From: Fulvivirga ligni
Lineage (GTDB): Bacteria; Bacteroidota; Bacteroidia; Cytophagales; Cyclobacteriaceae
Assembly: GCF_021389935.1 (NCBI RefSeq)
Contig: NZ_CP089979.1
Coordinates: 3,577,001-3,641,000, forward strand
DNA length: 64,000 bases
Direction: 5' to 3'
Shown here: positions 18,319 to 27,154 of the stretch, piece after piece
Numbering within the stretch: the stretch's first letter is position 1
How the letters are laid out: each line of letters opens with the position of its first letter
Translations under genes and position numbers: made by a program
Notes under the pieces: model-generated
Database searches by the model: none
What the model was told of the DNA's origin: nothing
Seen by the model: only the letters and a program-made list of their open reading frames with translations

Positions 18319-18688
18319 CTGTATCTTGCTTTAAGTCATCTTTTACGTGCTTCATTAGCTCATCCATATCTTTTATATCTAAGTCATTTTCCTTAGCAAA
18401 GAATGATACCAGCTTTTCAAAAGAACCATTGAAATAGCCAGAAAGAAAGTTGTTGAAATAAAACTTGCTATAATTATCCTTTTGTACAATAGGGTGGTAC
18501 TCGTAAGTTTTACCGTAAGCGGTATGATTTACAAAACCCTTTTGCTCCAAAATTCTAATGATAGTCGATACCGTATTATAGGCAGGCTTGGGGTCTGGCA
18601 TTTTTTGTATAATGTCTTTTACAAAACCTTTTTTTAAGTCCCATAATATCTGCATCACTTGTTCTTCAGCCTTCGTTAGTTCTTTCAT
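18311..18688 (-). CDS. BlaI/MecI/CopY-family transcriptional repressor
   Basis: 125 aa. Winged-helix domain (LTKAEEQVMQILWDLKKGFVKDI, then YNTVSTIIRILEQKGFV as recognition region) plus a C-terminal dimerisation tail. It is co-transcribed with and overlaps the M56 peptidase gene. The promoter upstream has an inverted repeat filling the -33/-7 spacer, consistent with autorepression relieved when the M56 protein cleaves the repressor. This regulation is inferred from the family model. Confidence 0.92.
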   Translation of the reverse strand: MKELTKAEEQVMQILWDLKKGFVKDIIQKMPDPKPAYNTVSTIIRILEQKGFVNHTAYGKTYEYHPIVQKDNYSKFYFNNFLSGYFNGSFEKLVSFFAKENDLDIKDMDELMKHVKDDLKQDTDE

Positions 18689-18715
18689 AATTTTATTATT
18701 CGCGAATTAATAGTT

Positions 18716-18746
18716 CAAACATAAAACTAATTACTTAGTTTATCAA
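18716..18746 (-). promoter_or_regulatory. Promoter of blaI-M56 operon
   Basis: Read on the minus strand: TTG (18746-18744), 20 bases, TATGTTTG (18723-18716), an exact match to TAnnTTTG. The predicted start of transcription is near 18709, giving a leader of about 20 bases before the blaI ATG at 18688. Confidence 0.75.
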
Positions 18747-18760
18747 CTATTTTTTTAGTT
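18724..18760. promoter_or_regulatory. Candidate BlaI operator overlapping the promoter
   Basis: The inverted repeat AAACTAA-TTAC-TTAGTTT (18724-18741) fills the spacer between the -33 and -7 elements. A second AACTA/TAGTT pair (18745-18749 and 18756-18760) covers the -33 side. Binding here would block RNA polymerase. The arms differ from the classic BlaI TACA/TGTA core, so assignment to this repressor is by position. Confidence 0.65.
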
Positions 18761-18798
18761 ATAAAAATTAAAATATTATTAACTGATTGATTTTCAGT

Positions 18799-19464
18799 TT
18801 ATTGATATTGTGTAAAACAGTAAGAAATTATGTTAGCACCCATTTTTAATGCCTCTTGTCTCTTTGCTTCAGGATCATTATAAATGATCTGATCTTCCCA
18901 GCCATTACCCAAATCGGTCTCATAACTATAGTAACACACCAATCGGCCTTTGTAGATCAATCCGAAACCCTGGGCTGGTTTGCCATCATGTTCATGAATC
19001 TTGGGTAGTCCATTGGCAAATTCATACTTCTGATGATAGATAGGATGGTCAAAAGGTAGTTCTACAAATTCTAGTTCCGGAAATACCTTTTTCATCTCCA
19101 ACCTCACAAACTGATCCAGCCCGTAATTATCATCTATGTGAAGAAAGCCACCTGCGGCCAGGTAGGTTCTGAGGTTTTGAGCCTCACTTTCAGAGAATAC
19201 CACATTGCCATGGCCTGTCATATATATGTAAGGGTAGAGGAATATATCAGGACTTCCCACCTCAACGTATTCATCTTCAGGGTAGAGGTCAGTATTCAGG
19301 TTCTGATTACAAAATTTAATCAGGTTAGGCAGGGCAGTTTTATTTCCATACCAGTCACCACCACCATTATATTTTAGTTTGGCAATTTTAATCTTACCAG
19401 GGTTTTGTGCTACGCTTAAACTTACAGTGCTTAATAAAATTATGATGGTGAATATCTGTCTCAT
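18799..19464 (-). CDS. DUF4159 domain-containing exported protein
   Basis: About 221 aa from the ATG at 19464, which gives a clean signal peptide (MRQIFTIIILLSTVSLSVAQ); an upstream ATG at 19491 adds nine residues before it. The body has the DUF4159 pattern: KLKYNGGGDWYGN, IYMTGHGNVVFSE, GGFLHIDDNYGLDQFVR and a C-terminal GWEDQ.IYNDP. DUF4159 proteins resemble a ThuA/glutamine-amidotransferase-like fold; their role is not known. It stands alone here, divergent from the MarR gene. Confidence 0.82.
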   Translation of the reverse strand: MRQIFTIIILLSTVSLSVAQNPGKIKIAKLKYNGGGDWYGNKTALPNLIKFCNQNLNTDLYPEDEYVEVGSPDIFLYPYIYMTGHGNVVFSESEAQNLRTYLAAGGFLHIDDNYGLDQFVRLEMKKVFPELEFVELPFDHPIYHQKYEFANGLPKIHEHDGKPAQGFGLIYKGRLVCYYSYETDLGNGWEDQIIYNDPEAKRQEALKMGANIISYCFTQYQ

Positions 19465-19518
19465 AGATGTAAAAATATAACATTCTGGCAAAGTGGCGAA
19501 GTATTTAACGTTTTGTTG

Positions 19519-19549
19519 TTGGCTGAATAATTTCTATCCTATAGATTTG
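19519..19549 (+). promoter_or_regulatory. Promoter of the MarR-type gene
   Basis: TTG at 19519-19521, 20 bases, then TAGATTTG at 19542-19549, an exact -7 match. Transcription would start near 19556, only about 11 bases before the TTG start codon, so the mRNA has a very short leader. Confidence 0.65.
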
Positions 19550-19566
19550 ATAACAATTTTAAAGTC

Positions 19567-20049
19567 TTGGATTCTAGTAATATCATAATAAATATAAGAA
19601 AGCTGGTTCGCCATGTTAATCTTGAATCTAAAAAGATTCAGAAGAATTATGGCATTAGCATACCCCAGTTGCTTACACTGAAGTACTTACAAGATAAAGT
19701 AGATTTCAAAGCCACACACGGAGAAATATCTCGTTACCTTAATTTGAATAATAGCACAGTTACCGGTATTGTGAATCGACTGGCCTTAAAAGGCCTTATT
19801 GCAAAGGAGCAGGACCAAAGGGATAAGCGCGTAGTTTATGCTGTTTTAACTCCGGGCGCTCATCAGATTATAAAGGATAGTCCGCAACTCATGCATGATG
19901 AACTCTCCGAAAAGCTATCACATCTTACACCAGAAAAGATAAGCCAAATAGAACAGGCCTTTCAGTTAGTGATTGAGGTGATGGGCATCCAAAATCTTGA
20001 GGCGAACCCCATGTTAGGTTCGGAAGAGGAGCCTATCTCTTCTAAATAG
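19567..20049 (+). CDS. MarR-family transcriptional regulator
   Basis: 160 aa winged-helix regulator. Helix-turn-helix about residues 50-75 (HGEISRYLNLNNSTVTGIVNRLALKGLI) and the wing with DQRDKRVVYAVLT. The start is TTG: an in-frame stop lies at 19528-19530 and no ATG or GTG occurs before the conserved region, and the promoter ends just upstream. It precedes the symporter-GNAT-amidohydrolase-racemase genes by about 100 bases in the same direction and is the likely regulator of that operon, perhaps sensing an amino-acid derivative. This link is positional. Confidence 0.9.
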   Translation: MDSSNIIINIRKLVRHVNLESKKIQKNYGISIPQLLTLKYLQDKVDFKATHGEISRYLNLNNSTVTGIVNRLALKGLIAKEQDQRDKRVVYAVLTPGAHQIIKDSPQLMHDELSEKLSHLTPEKISQIEQAFQLVIEVMGIQNLEANPMLGSEEEPISSK

Positions 20050-20153
20050 GCCATAAAACGATCTAAATAAGGATTCCTGCCTGAAAAATGGATTTTATCA
20101 TATCATATCCATAGTTTTGCATCAAATTAGTTTCTATAGAAAATATTTTGTGA

Positions 20154-21599
20154 ATGCACGTAGTGGATCTGGTGATTTTTGCCATTTATATGCTTTTAAT
20201 GTTAGGCGTAGGCTTTTTCTTCCTGAAGAAAAATAAAAACACAGATGATTATTATGTAGGAGGGCGAAGCATGAGCCCATGGCACGTGGGGCTATCAGTG
20301 GTGGCAACCGATGTAGGAGGGGGCTTTTCCATTGGTTTAGGCGGTCTTGGATTTACCATGGGGATATCAGGCTCGTGGATGTTGTTTACCGGCTTGGTAG
20401 GCGCATGGTTAGCAGCGGTGCTTCTTATTCCAAAGGTAAGTAAGCTATCAAAGGACTTAAATCTGTTAACCTTTCCTCAAATTTTCGGACATTTTTACAA
20501 TAAGCATGTAGCACTGTTAGCAGGAATCATTTCTGCGGTGGGATATTTAGGTTTTACCAGTTCTCAAATACTGGCTGGAGCCAAACTAGCCTCAGCATCA
20601 TTTATTGAGCTGGATATGAATACGGCCTTAATCATTATGGGAGTTATTGCTATAGTTTACACCGTAATGGGAGGGATGAAAGCAGTAATTTATACAGATA
20701 CTATCCAGTGGATCATTCTCATGTCAGGGCTCATATTTATAGGTCTACCGCTAGGATACTCCGCCATTGGTGGTTATGATGCTATTAAGAATACACTCTC
20801 AGCAGATTTCCTCTCTATGAGTAATCTCAGCTGGCAGACTTTTGTAAACTGGGGAATTACCATTATTCCCATCTGGTTTGTAGGTATGACACTTTACCAG
20901 CGTATTTATAGCTGTAAGGGCGAGAAAGATGCTAAGAAAGCGTGGTTCATTGCCGGTTTGTTCGAATGGCCAATAATGGCATTCATGGGGGTGCTTTTAG
21001 GGTTGTTTGCCAGAGTAGGAGCCGAGCAAGGTATGTTTGAGCACTTAGGTTACGAAAGCGTAGCCTCACTAGATGCTGAAATGGGTTTGCCACTTTTGCT
21101 AAGAACGGTATTGCCGGTAGGCTTAATGGGGCTTATGATGTCGGCCTATTTCTCAGCCATCATGTCTACGGCAGATAGTTGCCTTATGGCGGCATCAGGT
21201 AATTTACTTACAGATGTGTTCGGTAAATATTTTCATGTAAATAAAAGTGACAAAAGTATTCTGAGAACATCTCAGATTCTCACCTTGGTAGTAGGAGTAG
21301 CGGCTTTGATCTTAGCCACCTTTATGCAAAATGTGCTGGAGCTTATGCTTTATTCCTATTCTTTTATGGTTTCCGGGTTATTCATACCCATTATAGGAGC
21401 ATTATTTATTAAAAACAGTAGCTCTCTGGCCGCATTTAGCGCCATGCTTACTGGCGGAGTTGTTACGCTCACGCTTATTCTAACAGGTGTAGAGCTGCCT
21501 TTAGGATTAGACGCCAATATCTATGGAATAATAGCCTCAGCCATTGTATTTTTCATTATTAATGAGGTGAGAAAGAAGCGAAAAGTAGAATTGAATTAA
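20154..21599 (+). CDS. Sodium:solute symporter (SSS family)
   Basis: 481 aa inner-membrane Na+/solute cotransporter with about 13 hydrophobic helices. Family signs: the N-terminal YYVGGRSMSPWHVGLSVVATDVGGG segment, YTVMGGMKAVIYTDTIQW in the middle, and LMMSAYFSAIMSTADSCLMAASG near residue 330, which carries Na+-site residues. It leads a tight gene run ending with two racemases, so an amino acid or N-acyl amino acid is a more likely substrate than a sugar. The substrate cannot be read from sequence. Confidence 0.9.
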   Translation: MHVVDLVIFAIYMLLMLGVGFFFLKKNKNTDDYYVGGRSMSPWHVGLSVVATDVGGGFSIGLGGLGFTMGISGSWMLFTGLVGAWLAAVLLIPKVSKLSKDLNLLTFPQIFGHFYNKHVALLAGIISAVGYLGFTSSQILAGAKLASASFIELDMNTALIIMGVIAIVYTVMGGMKAVIYTDTIQWIILMSGLIFIGLPLGYSAIGGYDAIKNTLSADFLSMSNLSWQTFVNWGITIIPIWFVGMTLYQRIYSCKGEKDAKKAWFIAGLFEWPIMAFMGVLLGLFARVGAEQGMFEHLGYESVASLDAEMGLPLLLRTVLPVGLMGLMMSAYFSAIMSTADSCLMAASGNLLTDVFGKYFHVNKSDKSILRTSQILTLVVGVAALILATFMQNVLELMLYSYSFMVSGLFIPIIGALFIKNSSSLAAFSAMLTGGVVTLTLILTGVELPLGLDANIYGIIASAIVFFIINEVRKKRKVELN

Positions 21600-21603
21600 A
21601 CTT

Positions 21604-22086
21604 ATGAGTACAGTAAAAGTTAATAATAAGAAAGAAACAGAATATATGATTGAATATAATATCCTCAGACCTGCTAATACCGTGGGTCTAATACAAAGAG
21701 AAGAGGTAGCTAATTTTTTGTTTGAGCACCTGGACGAGTACGGGGATCCTAAAGAGGACATTTCTAAAGCCATTGACTACGCACTAAATACTGGTGTTAC
21801 ACCTGGTGGTTTCGTAGTTACGGCCAGAAAGGATAACGAGGTTATTGGAGCTGTAGTGATGAACAGAACAGGTATGAAAGGCTATATTCCTGATAATATT
21901 TTGGTTTACATAGCCATCAACTGTGATTACCGTGGTCAGGGTATTGGTAAAGAACTGATGAAAAGGGCCATCGATCATGCTGAAGGAGACATCGCGCTGC
22001 ACGTAGAGCCTAATAACCCGGCTAAAATTCTTTATGAAAAACTAGGATTCACCAACAAATACTTAGAAATGAGGCTTAAAAAATAA
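21604..22086 (+). CDS. GNAT-family N-acetyltransferase
   Basis: 160 aa. The acetyl-CoA-binding signature is in CDYRGQGIGKELMKRAIDHA (R/Q-x-x-G-x-G/A motif), with the C-terminal NPAKILYEKLGFTNKYLEMRL segment usual for GNATs that acetylate small amines. It sits 4 bases after the symporter and 12 bases before an M20 amidohydrolase. An acetylase beside a deacylase hints at an N-acyl amino acid substrate. Confidence 0.9.
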   Translation: MSTVKVNNKKETEYMIEYNILRPANTVGLIQREEVANFLFEHLDEYGDPKEDISKAIDYALNTGVTPGGFVVTARKDNEVIGAVVMNRTGMKGYIPDNILVYIAINCDYRGQGIGKELMKRAIDHAEGDIALHVEPNNPAKILYEKLGFTNKYLEMRLKK

Positions 22087-22098
22087 GCTTCAGTACAG

Positions 22099-23259
22099 AT
22101 GGAACTAGATAAAACATTTCTGCAGGTGCTGCAGGAGTTAAGGTACGATATACATCAATACCCAGAAGTGTCAGGCGAAGAAAAGCGCACCGCTGCTAAG
22201 ATAAAGCAGTTTGTGGTGCAATATAATCCTGATGAGGTAGTAGAAGGAATAGGAGGAACGGGTTTAGCCTTTATCTTTAACGGGAAGGATTCTGGTCCTA
22301 CAATAATGTTCAGGGCAGAATTAGATGCCTTGCCTATTCATGAAATCAACGATTTTGATCATCGCTCTAAGTATGATAATAAAGGTCATAAGTGTGGGCA
22401 TGATGGTCATATGATAATGGTAGCTGGCCTGGCAGGTCTATTAGACAAAACGAGACCTGAGAGAGGAAAGGTAATACTCATGTTCCAGCCTGCAGAAGAG
22501 ACAGGACAAGGTGCCAGATGGATGCTGGATGACGTGAAATTCGAAGGTATTAGGCCTGACTTTATCTTTGCGCTGCATAACCTTCCAGGTTTTTCAAAAC
22601 ATCAGATTATTTTGAAGGAAGGAACATTCGCCGCAGCCTCCAAGGGACTAATCATTGAGCTCGAAGGTAAAACCTCTCATGCCGCAGAGCCTGAAAATGG
22701 TAATAGCCCTGCTTTGGCTATGTCTGAACTTCAGAACTTCATGTATCATTTGGTTGATAATACAGCTGATTTACAAGGCTTTAGTTTAGCGACAGTGGTG
22801 CATTCGCGTTTAGGAGAGAGAGCTTTTGGAGTCACTCCTGGTCACGCAGTGGTGATGACTACCATCAGGGCCTATGATGATGAAGACCTTCGAAAAATGC
22901 AGTCAACGGCCGAAGTCTTTGCTCAGAAATTAGGGAAAAAGTATGGTCTTCAGGTGAAAATTTCGGAAACTGAGTCTTTTAGCTCAACATTAAATAGCCC
23001 TGAAGCTTTAGATATGGTGAAAGTAGCGGTTGACCAGTTGAATTTGGATACAAAGGAAAAAGATATTCCATTTAAATGGAGTGAAGATTTTGGGCTATTT
23101 ACCCAAAAGTTTAGCGGATCTCTGTTTGGTCTCGGAGCCGGAATAGATACGCCTGATTTACATAATCCTGATTATGATTTTCCTGATGAAATAACTTCAA
23201 CAGGCATTAAAGTATTTTATAACATAATTGATAACCTTTTGAATAAGGATGTTGCATGA
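22099..23259 (+). CDS. M20D-family amidohydrolase (N-acyl amino acid/hippurate hydrolase-like)
   Basis: 386 aa zinc/manganese hydrolase that would release an amino acid from its N-acyl form. The metal motif CGHDGHM at about residues 97-103 matches the HACGHDxH pattern of M20D enzymes. FQPAEETGQGARWM carries the catalytic Glu pair, ALHNLPG the next ligand His, and LHNPDYDFPDE the C-terminal His. No signal peptide, so cytoplasmic. The 3' end overlaps the alanine racemase start by 11 bases, which suggests the two products act on the same substrate pool. Confidence 0.92.
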   Translation: MELDKTFLQVLQELRYDIHQYPEVSGEEKRTAAKIKQFVVQYNPDEVVEGIGGTGLAFIFNGKDSGPTIMFRAELDALPIHEINDFDHRSKYDNKGHKCGHDGHMIMVAGLAGLLDKTRPERGKVILMFQPAEETGQGARWMLDDVKFEGIRPDFIFALHNLPGFSKHQIILKEGTFAAASKGLIIELEGKTSHAAEPENGNSPALAMSELQNFMYHLVDNTADLQGFSLATVVHSRLGERAFGVTPGHAVVMTTIRAYDDEDLRKMQSTAEVFAQKLGKKYGLQVKISETESFSSTLNSPEALDMVKVAVDQLNLDTKEKDIPFKWSEDFGLFTQKFSGSLFGLGAGIDTPDLHNPDYDFPDEITSTGIKVFYNIIDNLLNKDVA

Positions 23260-24409
23260 TACCTCATCTATCATGTTGGACTTTGACGCCTTGTCTTCCA
23301 ATATTGATTTTATTAAAAGCCGCTTAAAAAGTGGAGTAAAGCTCTCGTCGGTGGTTAAGGGTAATGCCTACGGCCATGGCATTAAGGAACTTATCCCATT
23401 ATTAGAAAGATGCGATGTGCATCATTTCTCAGTATTCAGCGCTCAGGAAGCTGCAGAAGCATATGCCGCAGCCACTCAATCATGTACCATTATGATAATG
23501 GGTTTCTTGGCTGATGCTGATTTGTTATGGGCTATAGAAAATGAAATCGAATTCTTTGTCTTTGACATTGAAAGAGTAGAGCAGGCACTCACTGTCGCTA
23601 AAGAGATAGGTAAAAAGGCAATCATTCATGTAGAACTTGAAACAGGGTTTAACAGAACTGGATTTAATAAAAAGGACCTTTTAGAACTCATTGATCTGAT
23701 CAAAGAAAATGATCAATACTTAAAGGTTCGAGGTGTATGCACACATTATGCAGGGGCCGAAAGTGTGGCCAATTATGTTAGGGTCAAAAAACAAATTAGT
23801 AACTTTAACAAGCTTTACAAGTTAATAGAAAAGGCAGGTATTGAAGTAGAAATGAGGCATACGGCCTGTTCAGCTGCTGCCATGGCTTATCCTAAAACCC
23901 AAATGGATATGGTAAGGATAGGTATTTTACAATATGGTTTTTGGCCTAGCAAGGAAGTTTTTATCGATTATCTGAATAATAGTAAGAATGAAGATAAAAG
24001 AGATCCTCTGAGACGAATCATTACCTGGTCTAGCAGTATTATGACCATAAAGGAGGTGAAAACCGGTGATTTTATTGGTTATGGCACCAGCTATTTAGCA
24101 CAACAAGACATAAAAGTGGGGATAGTACCGGTGGGCTATGCTTATGGCTACAGCCGCATTCTCAGTAACCAGGGCAGAGTGCTCGTAAACGGTAAGAGAG
24201 TGGGTGTGGTAGGAATGGTAAATATGAATATGATGATGGTTGATATTACTGAAGTTCCAGATGTAAAAAGAGGTACTACTGTAATATTAATTGGAGAACA
24301 AGATAATGTTGATATATCTGTGGCATCATTTGGAGAGTTAAGTAATCAATTGAACTATGAGCTTTTAACTCGCCTGCCCCATGATATTCCAAGAATAATA
24401 AAAGAATAA
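23249..24409 (+). CDS. Alanine racemase
   Basis: 386 aa PLP enzyme of the fold-III alanine racemase family. The PLP lysine is Lys37 in VVKGNAYGHG. The catalytic Tyr is in PVGYAYGYSR, where most family members have PVGYADG (Asp replaced by Tyr). GMVNMNMMMVDIT replaces the usual G.V.MD...D. N-terminal TIM barrel about 10-245 and C-terminal beta domain thereafter. It overlaps the preceding amidohydrolase by 11 bases and the next racemase by 1. The changed motifs and the operon suggest it may be a broad-spectrum or non-cell-wall racemase; a housekeeping alr/murF-alr may exist elsewhere. Confidence 0.88.
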   Translation: MLHDTSSIMLDFDALSSNIDFIKSRLKSGVKLSSVVKGNAYGHGIKELIPLLERCDVHHFSVFSAQEAAEAYAAATQSCTIMIMGFLADADLLWAIENEIEFFVFDIERVEQALTVAKEIGKKAIIHVELETGFNRTGFNKKDLLELIDLIKENDQYLKVRGVCTHYAGAESVANYVRVKKQISNFNKLYKLIEKAGIEVEMRHTACSAAAMAYPKTQMDMVRIGILQYGFWPSKEVFIDYLNNSKNEDKRDPLRRIITWSSSIMTIKEVKTGDFIGYGTSYLAQQDIKVGIVPVGYAYGYSRILSNQGRVLVNGKRVGVVGMVNMNMMMVDITEVPDVKRGTTVILIGEQDNVDISVASFGELSNQLNYELLTRLPHDIPRIIKE

Positions 24410-25479
24410 TGGCTTTTTTAGAACTTTACAAGGATAGACTTAAACATAATTATAATTACTTAGCTACTTTATTTGAAGGTAGAGGCATAGAATGGGGAGT
24501 GGTAACTAAACTTCTCTGCGGAAATAAGGAGTACATTAAAGAGATCATTGATCTTGGAGCCACTGAGATTCATGATTCCAGAATCAGCAACCTCAAGGTG
24601 GTTAAAAGTATATCTGAAGATGTTCAAACCGTGTACATCAAGCCTCCGGCTAAGCGAAGTATCTCCAATGTAATCAAATATGCCGATGTAAGCTTCAATA
24701 CCAGCTTTGCTACAATAAAAATGCTCTCAAAAGAAGCGCAGAAGCAGAATAAGGTGCATAAGATCATCATTATGATTGAAATGGGTGATCTAAGAGAGGG
24801 AGTTCTCGGTGAAAATGTGATTGAGTTTTATTCAAAGGTCTTTGAGCTGCCGAATATTAATATTTCAGGCATCGGAACCAATCTGAACTGCTTACATGGT
24901 GTTATGCCATCTCAGGATAAGCTCATCCAGCTAAGTCTGTACAAGCAACTGATAGAGGCTAAATTCAACAGGCAGATTCCTTGGGTTTCTGGCGGTACAT
25001 CAGTGACAATACCTCTTTTACTGAAGGAAATGCGCCCGATGGGAGTAAACCATTTTAGGGTGGGAGAAATCCTTTATTTTGGACTTAACCTCTTCACAAT
25101 GAAGAAGGTAGACGGAATGAAGGACGATGTATTTAAGCTTTATGCAGAAATCATCGAATTATATGAAAAGCCAAAGGTTCCTATCGGGGAATTGGCAGAA
25201 AATCCTTCCGGCGATATTCTGGAGATCAATGAAGAGGATTATGGCAAAACATCTTACAGAGCAATCATAGACATAGGCCTCTTAGATATCTCACCTGAGT
25301 ATCTAATTCCTGACGACGATAGCATTGAGGTAACAGGAGCCAGCAGTGATATGCTGGTGATCGATCTGGGAGAAACCACTAGAGACTATAAAGTGGGTGA
25401 TCTTATCTCATTTAAGCTGAGATATATGGGAGCACTTAGCATACTAAACTCCGATTATATAGATAAGAAGATCATTTAG
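24409..25479 (+). CDS. Alanine/ornithine racemase-family PLP enzyme
   Basis: 356 aa. Alanine-racemase-like N-terminal barrel with PLP Lys34 (VTKLLCGN), IEMGDLREGV, GIGTNLNCLHGV and SGGTSVTIPLL, which are the marks of the ornithine racemase/YhfX-like group. A C-terminal beta domain with YRAIIDIGLLDIS follows. It starts within the stop codon of the alanine racemase (TAATG). Known members racemise ornithine. Two distinct racemases in tandem is the oddity of this operon. Its 3' end overlaps the convergent FNT gene by 8 bases. Confidence 0.88.
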   Translation: MAFLELYKDRLKHNYNYLATLFEGRGIEWGVVTKLLCGNKEYIKEIIDLGATEIHDSRISNLKVVKSISEDVQTVYIKPPAKRSISNVIKYADVSFNTSFATIKMLSKEAQKQNKVHKIIIMIEMGDLREGVLGENVIEFYSKVFELPNINISGIGTNLNCLHGVMPSQDKLIQLSLYKQLIEAKFNRQIPWVSGGTSVTIPLLLKEMRPMGVNHFRVGEILYFGLNLFTMKKVDGMKDDVFKLYAEIIELYEKPKVPIGELAENPSGDILEINEEDYGKTSYRAIIDIGLLDISPEYLIPDDDSIEVTGASSDMLVIDLGETTRDYKVGDLISFKLRYMGALSILNSDYIDKKII

Positions 25480-26338
25480 ATTCGTCATGATTTTTATGAT
25501 GATGCTTACCCTGCTTACTGAATCTGATGGCACTAAACTTTATTACTGATACGAACACGACACCTCCGATGATATTTCCTATCGTAGTAAAAAACTGAAA
25601 ATGCATATAATCAAACCAACTTACCTCATTAGAGGTGAGTACACCTGCAAAAACCTCTATTGATCCTACTATGGAGTGATGTAAGCCACCTACACCAATT
25701 AATGCGGTAATCAATACAACCATTATCATTCGGCTTATAGTTTCTTGAGATGACGTAACAAGCCATGAAAGTTGCCCCATAAGCCAACCGGCAAGAATGC
25801 TGCTTCCTGTAATGATCAACCAATCATACTTAACCAGTTTGTGAGCAATATGATAAAAAGCATCTACACTGATGATTTCCATTGACGGGCCTTGCAGCGC
25901 GAGTATTCCGGCCATAATATAACCACCTAAAAGATTACCCAGATAGACTATGCTCCAGAGTTTCAATAAGCTCTTAACATTCGTCTCTTTTTGTAATACC
26001 GGGATCACCGCCAGGGTGGTGTGCTCAGTAAAGAGTTCAGACCTACCTATCACCACAAATATAAATCCTACAGGATAGGCCGCAGCCAGAATTAGATGCA
26101 TTACAGGTTCAGAAACCTTATCATGCACCAATGTGTAAAGAATGCCTACTAAGAACAGAGTAAATCCAACCTCTAAACCTGCGGCAAAGGAGGAGACAAA
26201 AAGTCCCAGGGGAGAACGTTTATGCTCAGCCAGTCCAGTATCTATCTGTTCTTGAAAAATGTGATAAATGGTCTTAGGTTCATTACTCACATCTTCCACC
26301 TTTTGTGGCTTAGGTTTTAAAAAATTGAATATGCTCAT
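25472..26338 (-). CDS. Formate/nitrite transporter (FNT) family protein
   Basis: 288 aa with six membrane helices, the FNT pentameric channel fold. Motifs include FTLFLVGILYTLV, SELFTEHTTLAVIPVL (family signature at the first half-helix), YLGNLLGGYIMAG and GLHHSIVGSIEVFAG. The N- and C-termini are charged and cytoplasmic, and the longer N-terminal tail is like YfdC-type members. The substrate (formate, nitrite or another small anion) is not determined by the sequence. Confidence 0.9.
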   Translation of the reverse strand: MSIFNFLKPKPQKVEDVSNEPKTIYHIFQEQIDTGLAEHKRSPLGLFVSSFAAGLEVGFTLFLVGILYTLVHDKVSEPVMHLILAAAYPVGFIFVVIGRSELFTEHTTLAVIPVLQKETNVKSLLKLWSIVYLGNLLGGYIMAGILALQGPSMEIISVDAFYHIAHKLVKYDWLIITGSSILAGWLMGQLSWLVTSSQETISRMIMVVLITALIGVGGLHHSIVGSIEVFAGVLTSNEVSWFDYMHFQFFTTIGNIIGGVVFVSVIKFSAIRFSKQGKHHHKNHDESK

Positions 26339-26551
26339 TAGTTAGGTTTTGTGAAGAATAATAAGCAGGAGAAGGGCTAAAATGTTTTAGTTTTTGTTGT
26401 GTATTTTTTTCTACATAAAGTTGTGGCAGCTACTCACCTGATATTCGTGTTTAAAAAATCACCCGTCCTATTGTGCAAATATGGCATATATTTTACCTTA
26501 CAGTTGTTAGCATAGTTCTTGACACCTAATGATTAAAAAACATTAATAGTT

Positions 26552-27094
26552 ATGAGCAATCAAACAGAAGTGAAAAAAGCGAAAGAAAATAAAAAATCAG
26601 AAAAGGGGAGTAGACTTTGGGCTTATAAGAAGCTTGGATTCTCAAAACCTGAAACTGCAGAAATAGTAAATACACTTAATCAGTTATTAGCCAATTATCA
26701 CGTTCATTATCAAAAACTCAGAAACTATCACTGGAATGTGAAAGGTCCTGACTTTTTTGATATTCATGAAAAATTTGAAGATCAATACAATCAGGCTAAG
26801 CTAAACATAGATGCCATTGCAGAGAGAATTAGAGTATTCGGATATACTCCTATGAGTACTTTGAAAGAGTATTTAGAGCATAGTGAAATCAAGGAAACAG
26901 GTACTGATATGGACGGAATGTCTATGGTGAAGGAAATTTTAAATGATTTCGAAATCTTATTAGGTTTTATGGTGAATGTAGCTGATGCCGCTGTAGATGT
27001 GGGCGATGTAGGTACCGAAAATATGATCAATGGATTTGTAGAAACCATGGAGAAAAGTCACTGGATGTTTACTGCATTTGCAACAAAGGATTAA
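26552..27094 (+). CDS. Dps-family DNA-protection/ferritin-like protein
   Basis: 180 aa four-helix bundle that forms a 12-mer, oxidises Fe(II) with peroxide and shields DNA. Ferroxidase residues are in HVHYQKLRNYHWNVKGPDFFDIHEKFEDQY, the canonical Dps signature. The N-terminal about 25 residues are Lys/Glu-rich, as in Dps proteins that bind DNA through a basic tail. An intrinsic terminator follows, separating it from the universal stress gene. Confidence 0.95.
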   Translation: MSNQTEVKKAKENKKSEKGSRLWAYKKLGFSKPETAEIVNTLNQLLANYHVHYQKLRNYHWNVKGPDFFDIHEKFEDQYNQAKLNIDAIAERIRVFGYTPMSTLKEYLEHSEIKETGTDMDGMSMVKEILNDFEILLGFMVNVADAAVDVGDVGTENMINGFVETMEKSHWMFTAFATKD

Positions 27095-27117
27095 AAAGTT
27101 TAGATTAGTTAAACCAC

Positions 27118-27143
27118 AAGGCTACATTCAATTGTAGCCTTTT
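27118..27143 (+). terminator. Intrinsic terminator after dps
   Basis: A 9-bp stem (27118-27126 with 27133-27141), 6-base loop and short T run. It sits between dps and the usp gene, 12 bases before the usp ATG. Confidence 0.72.
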
Positions 27144-27154
27144 AATGCTCTATT

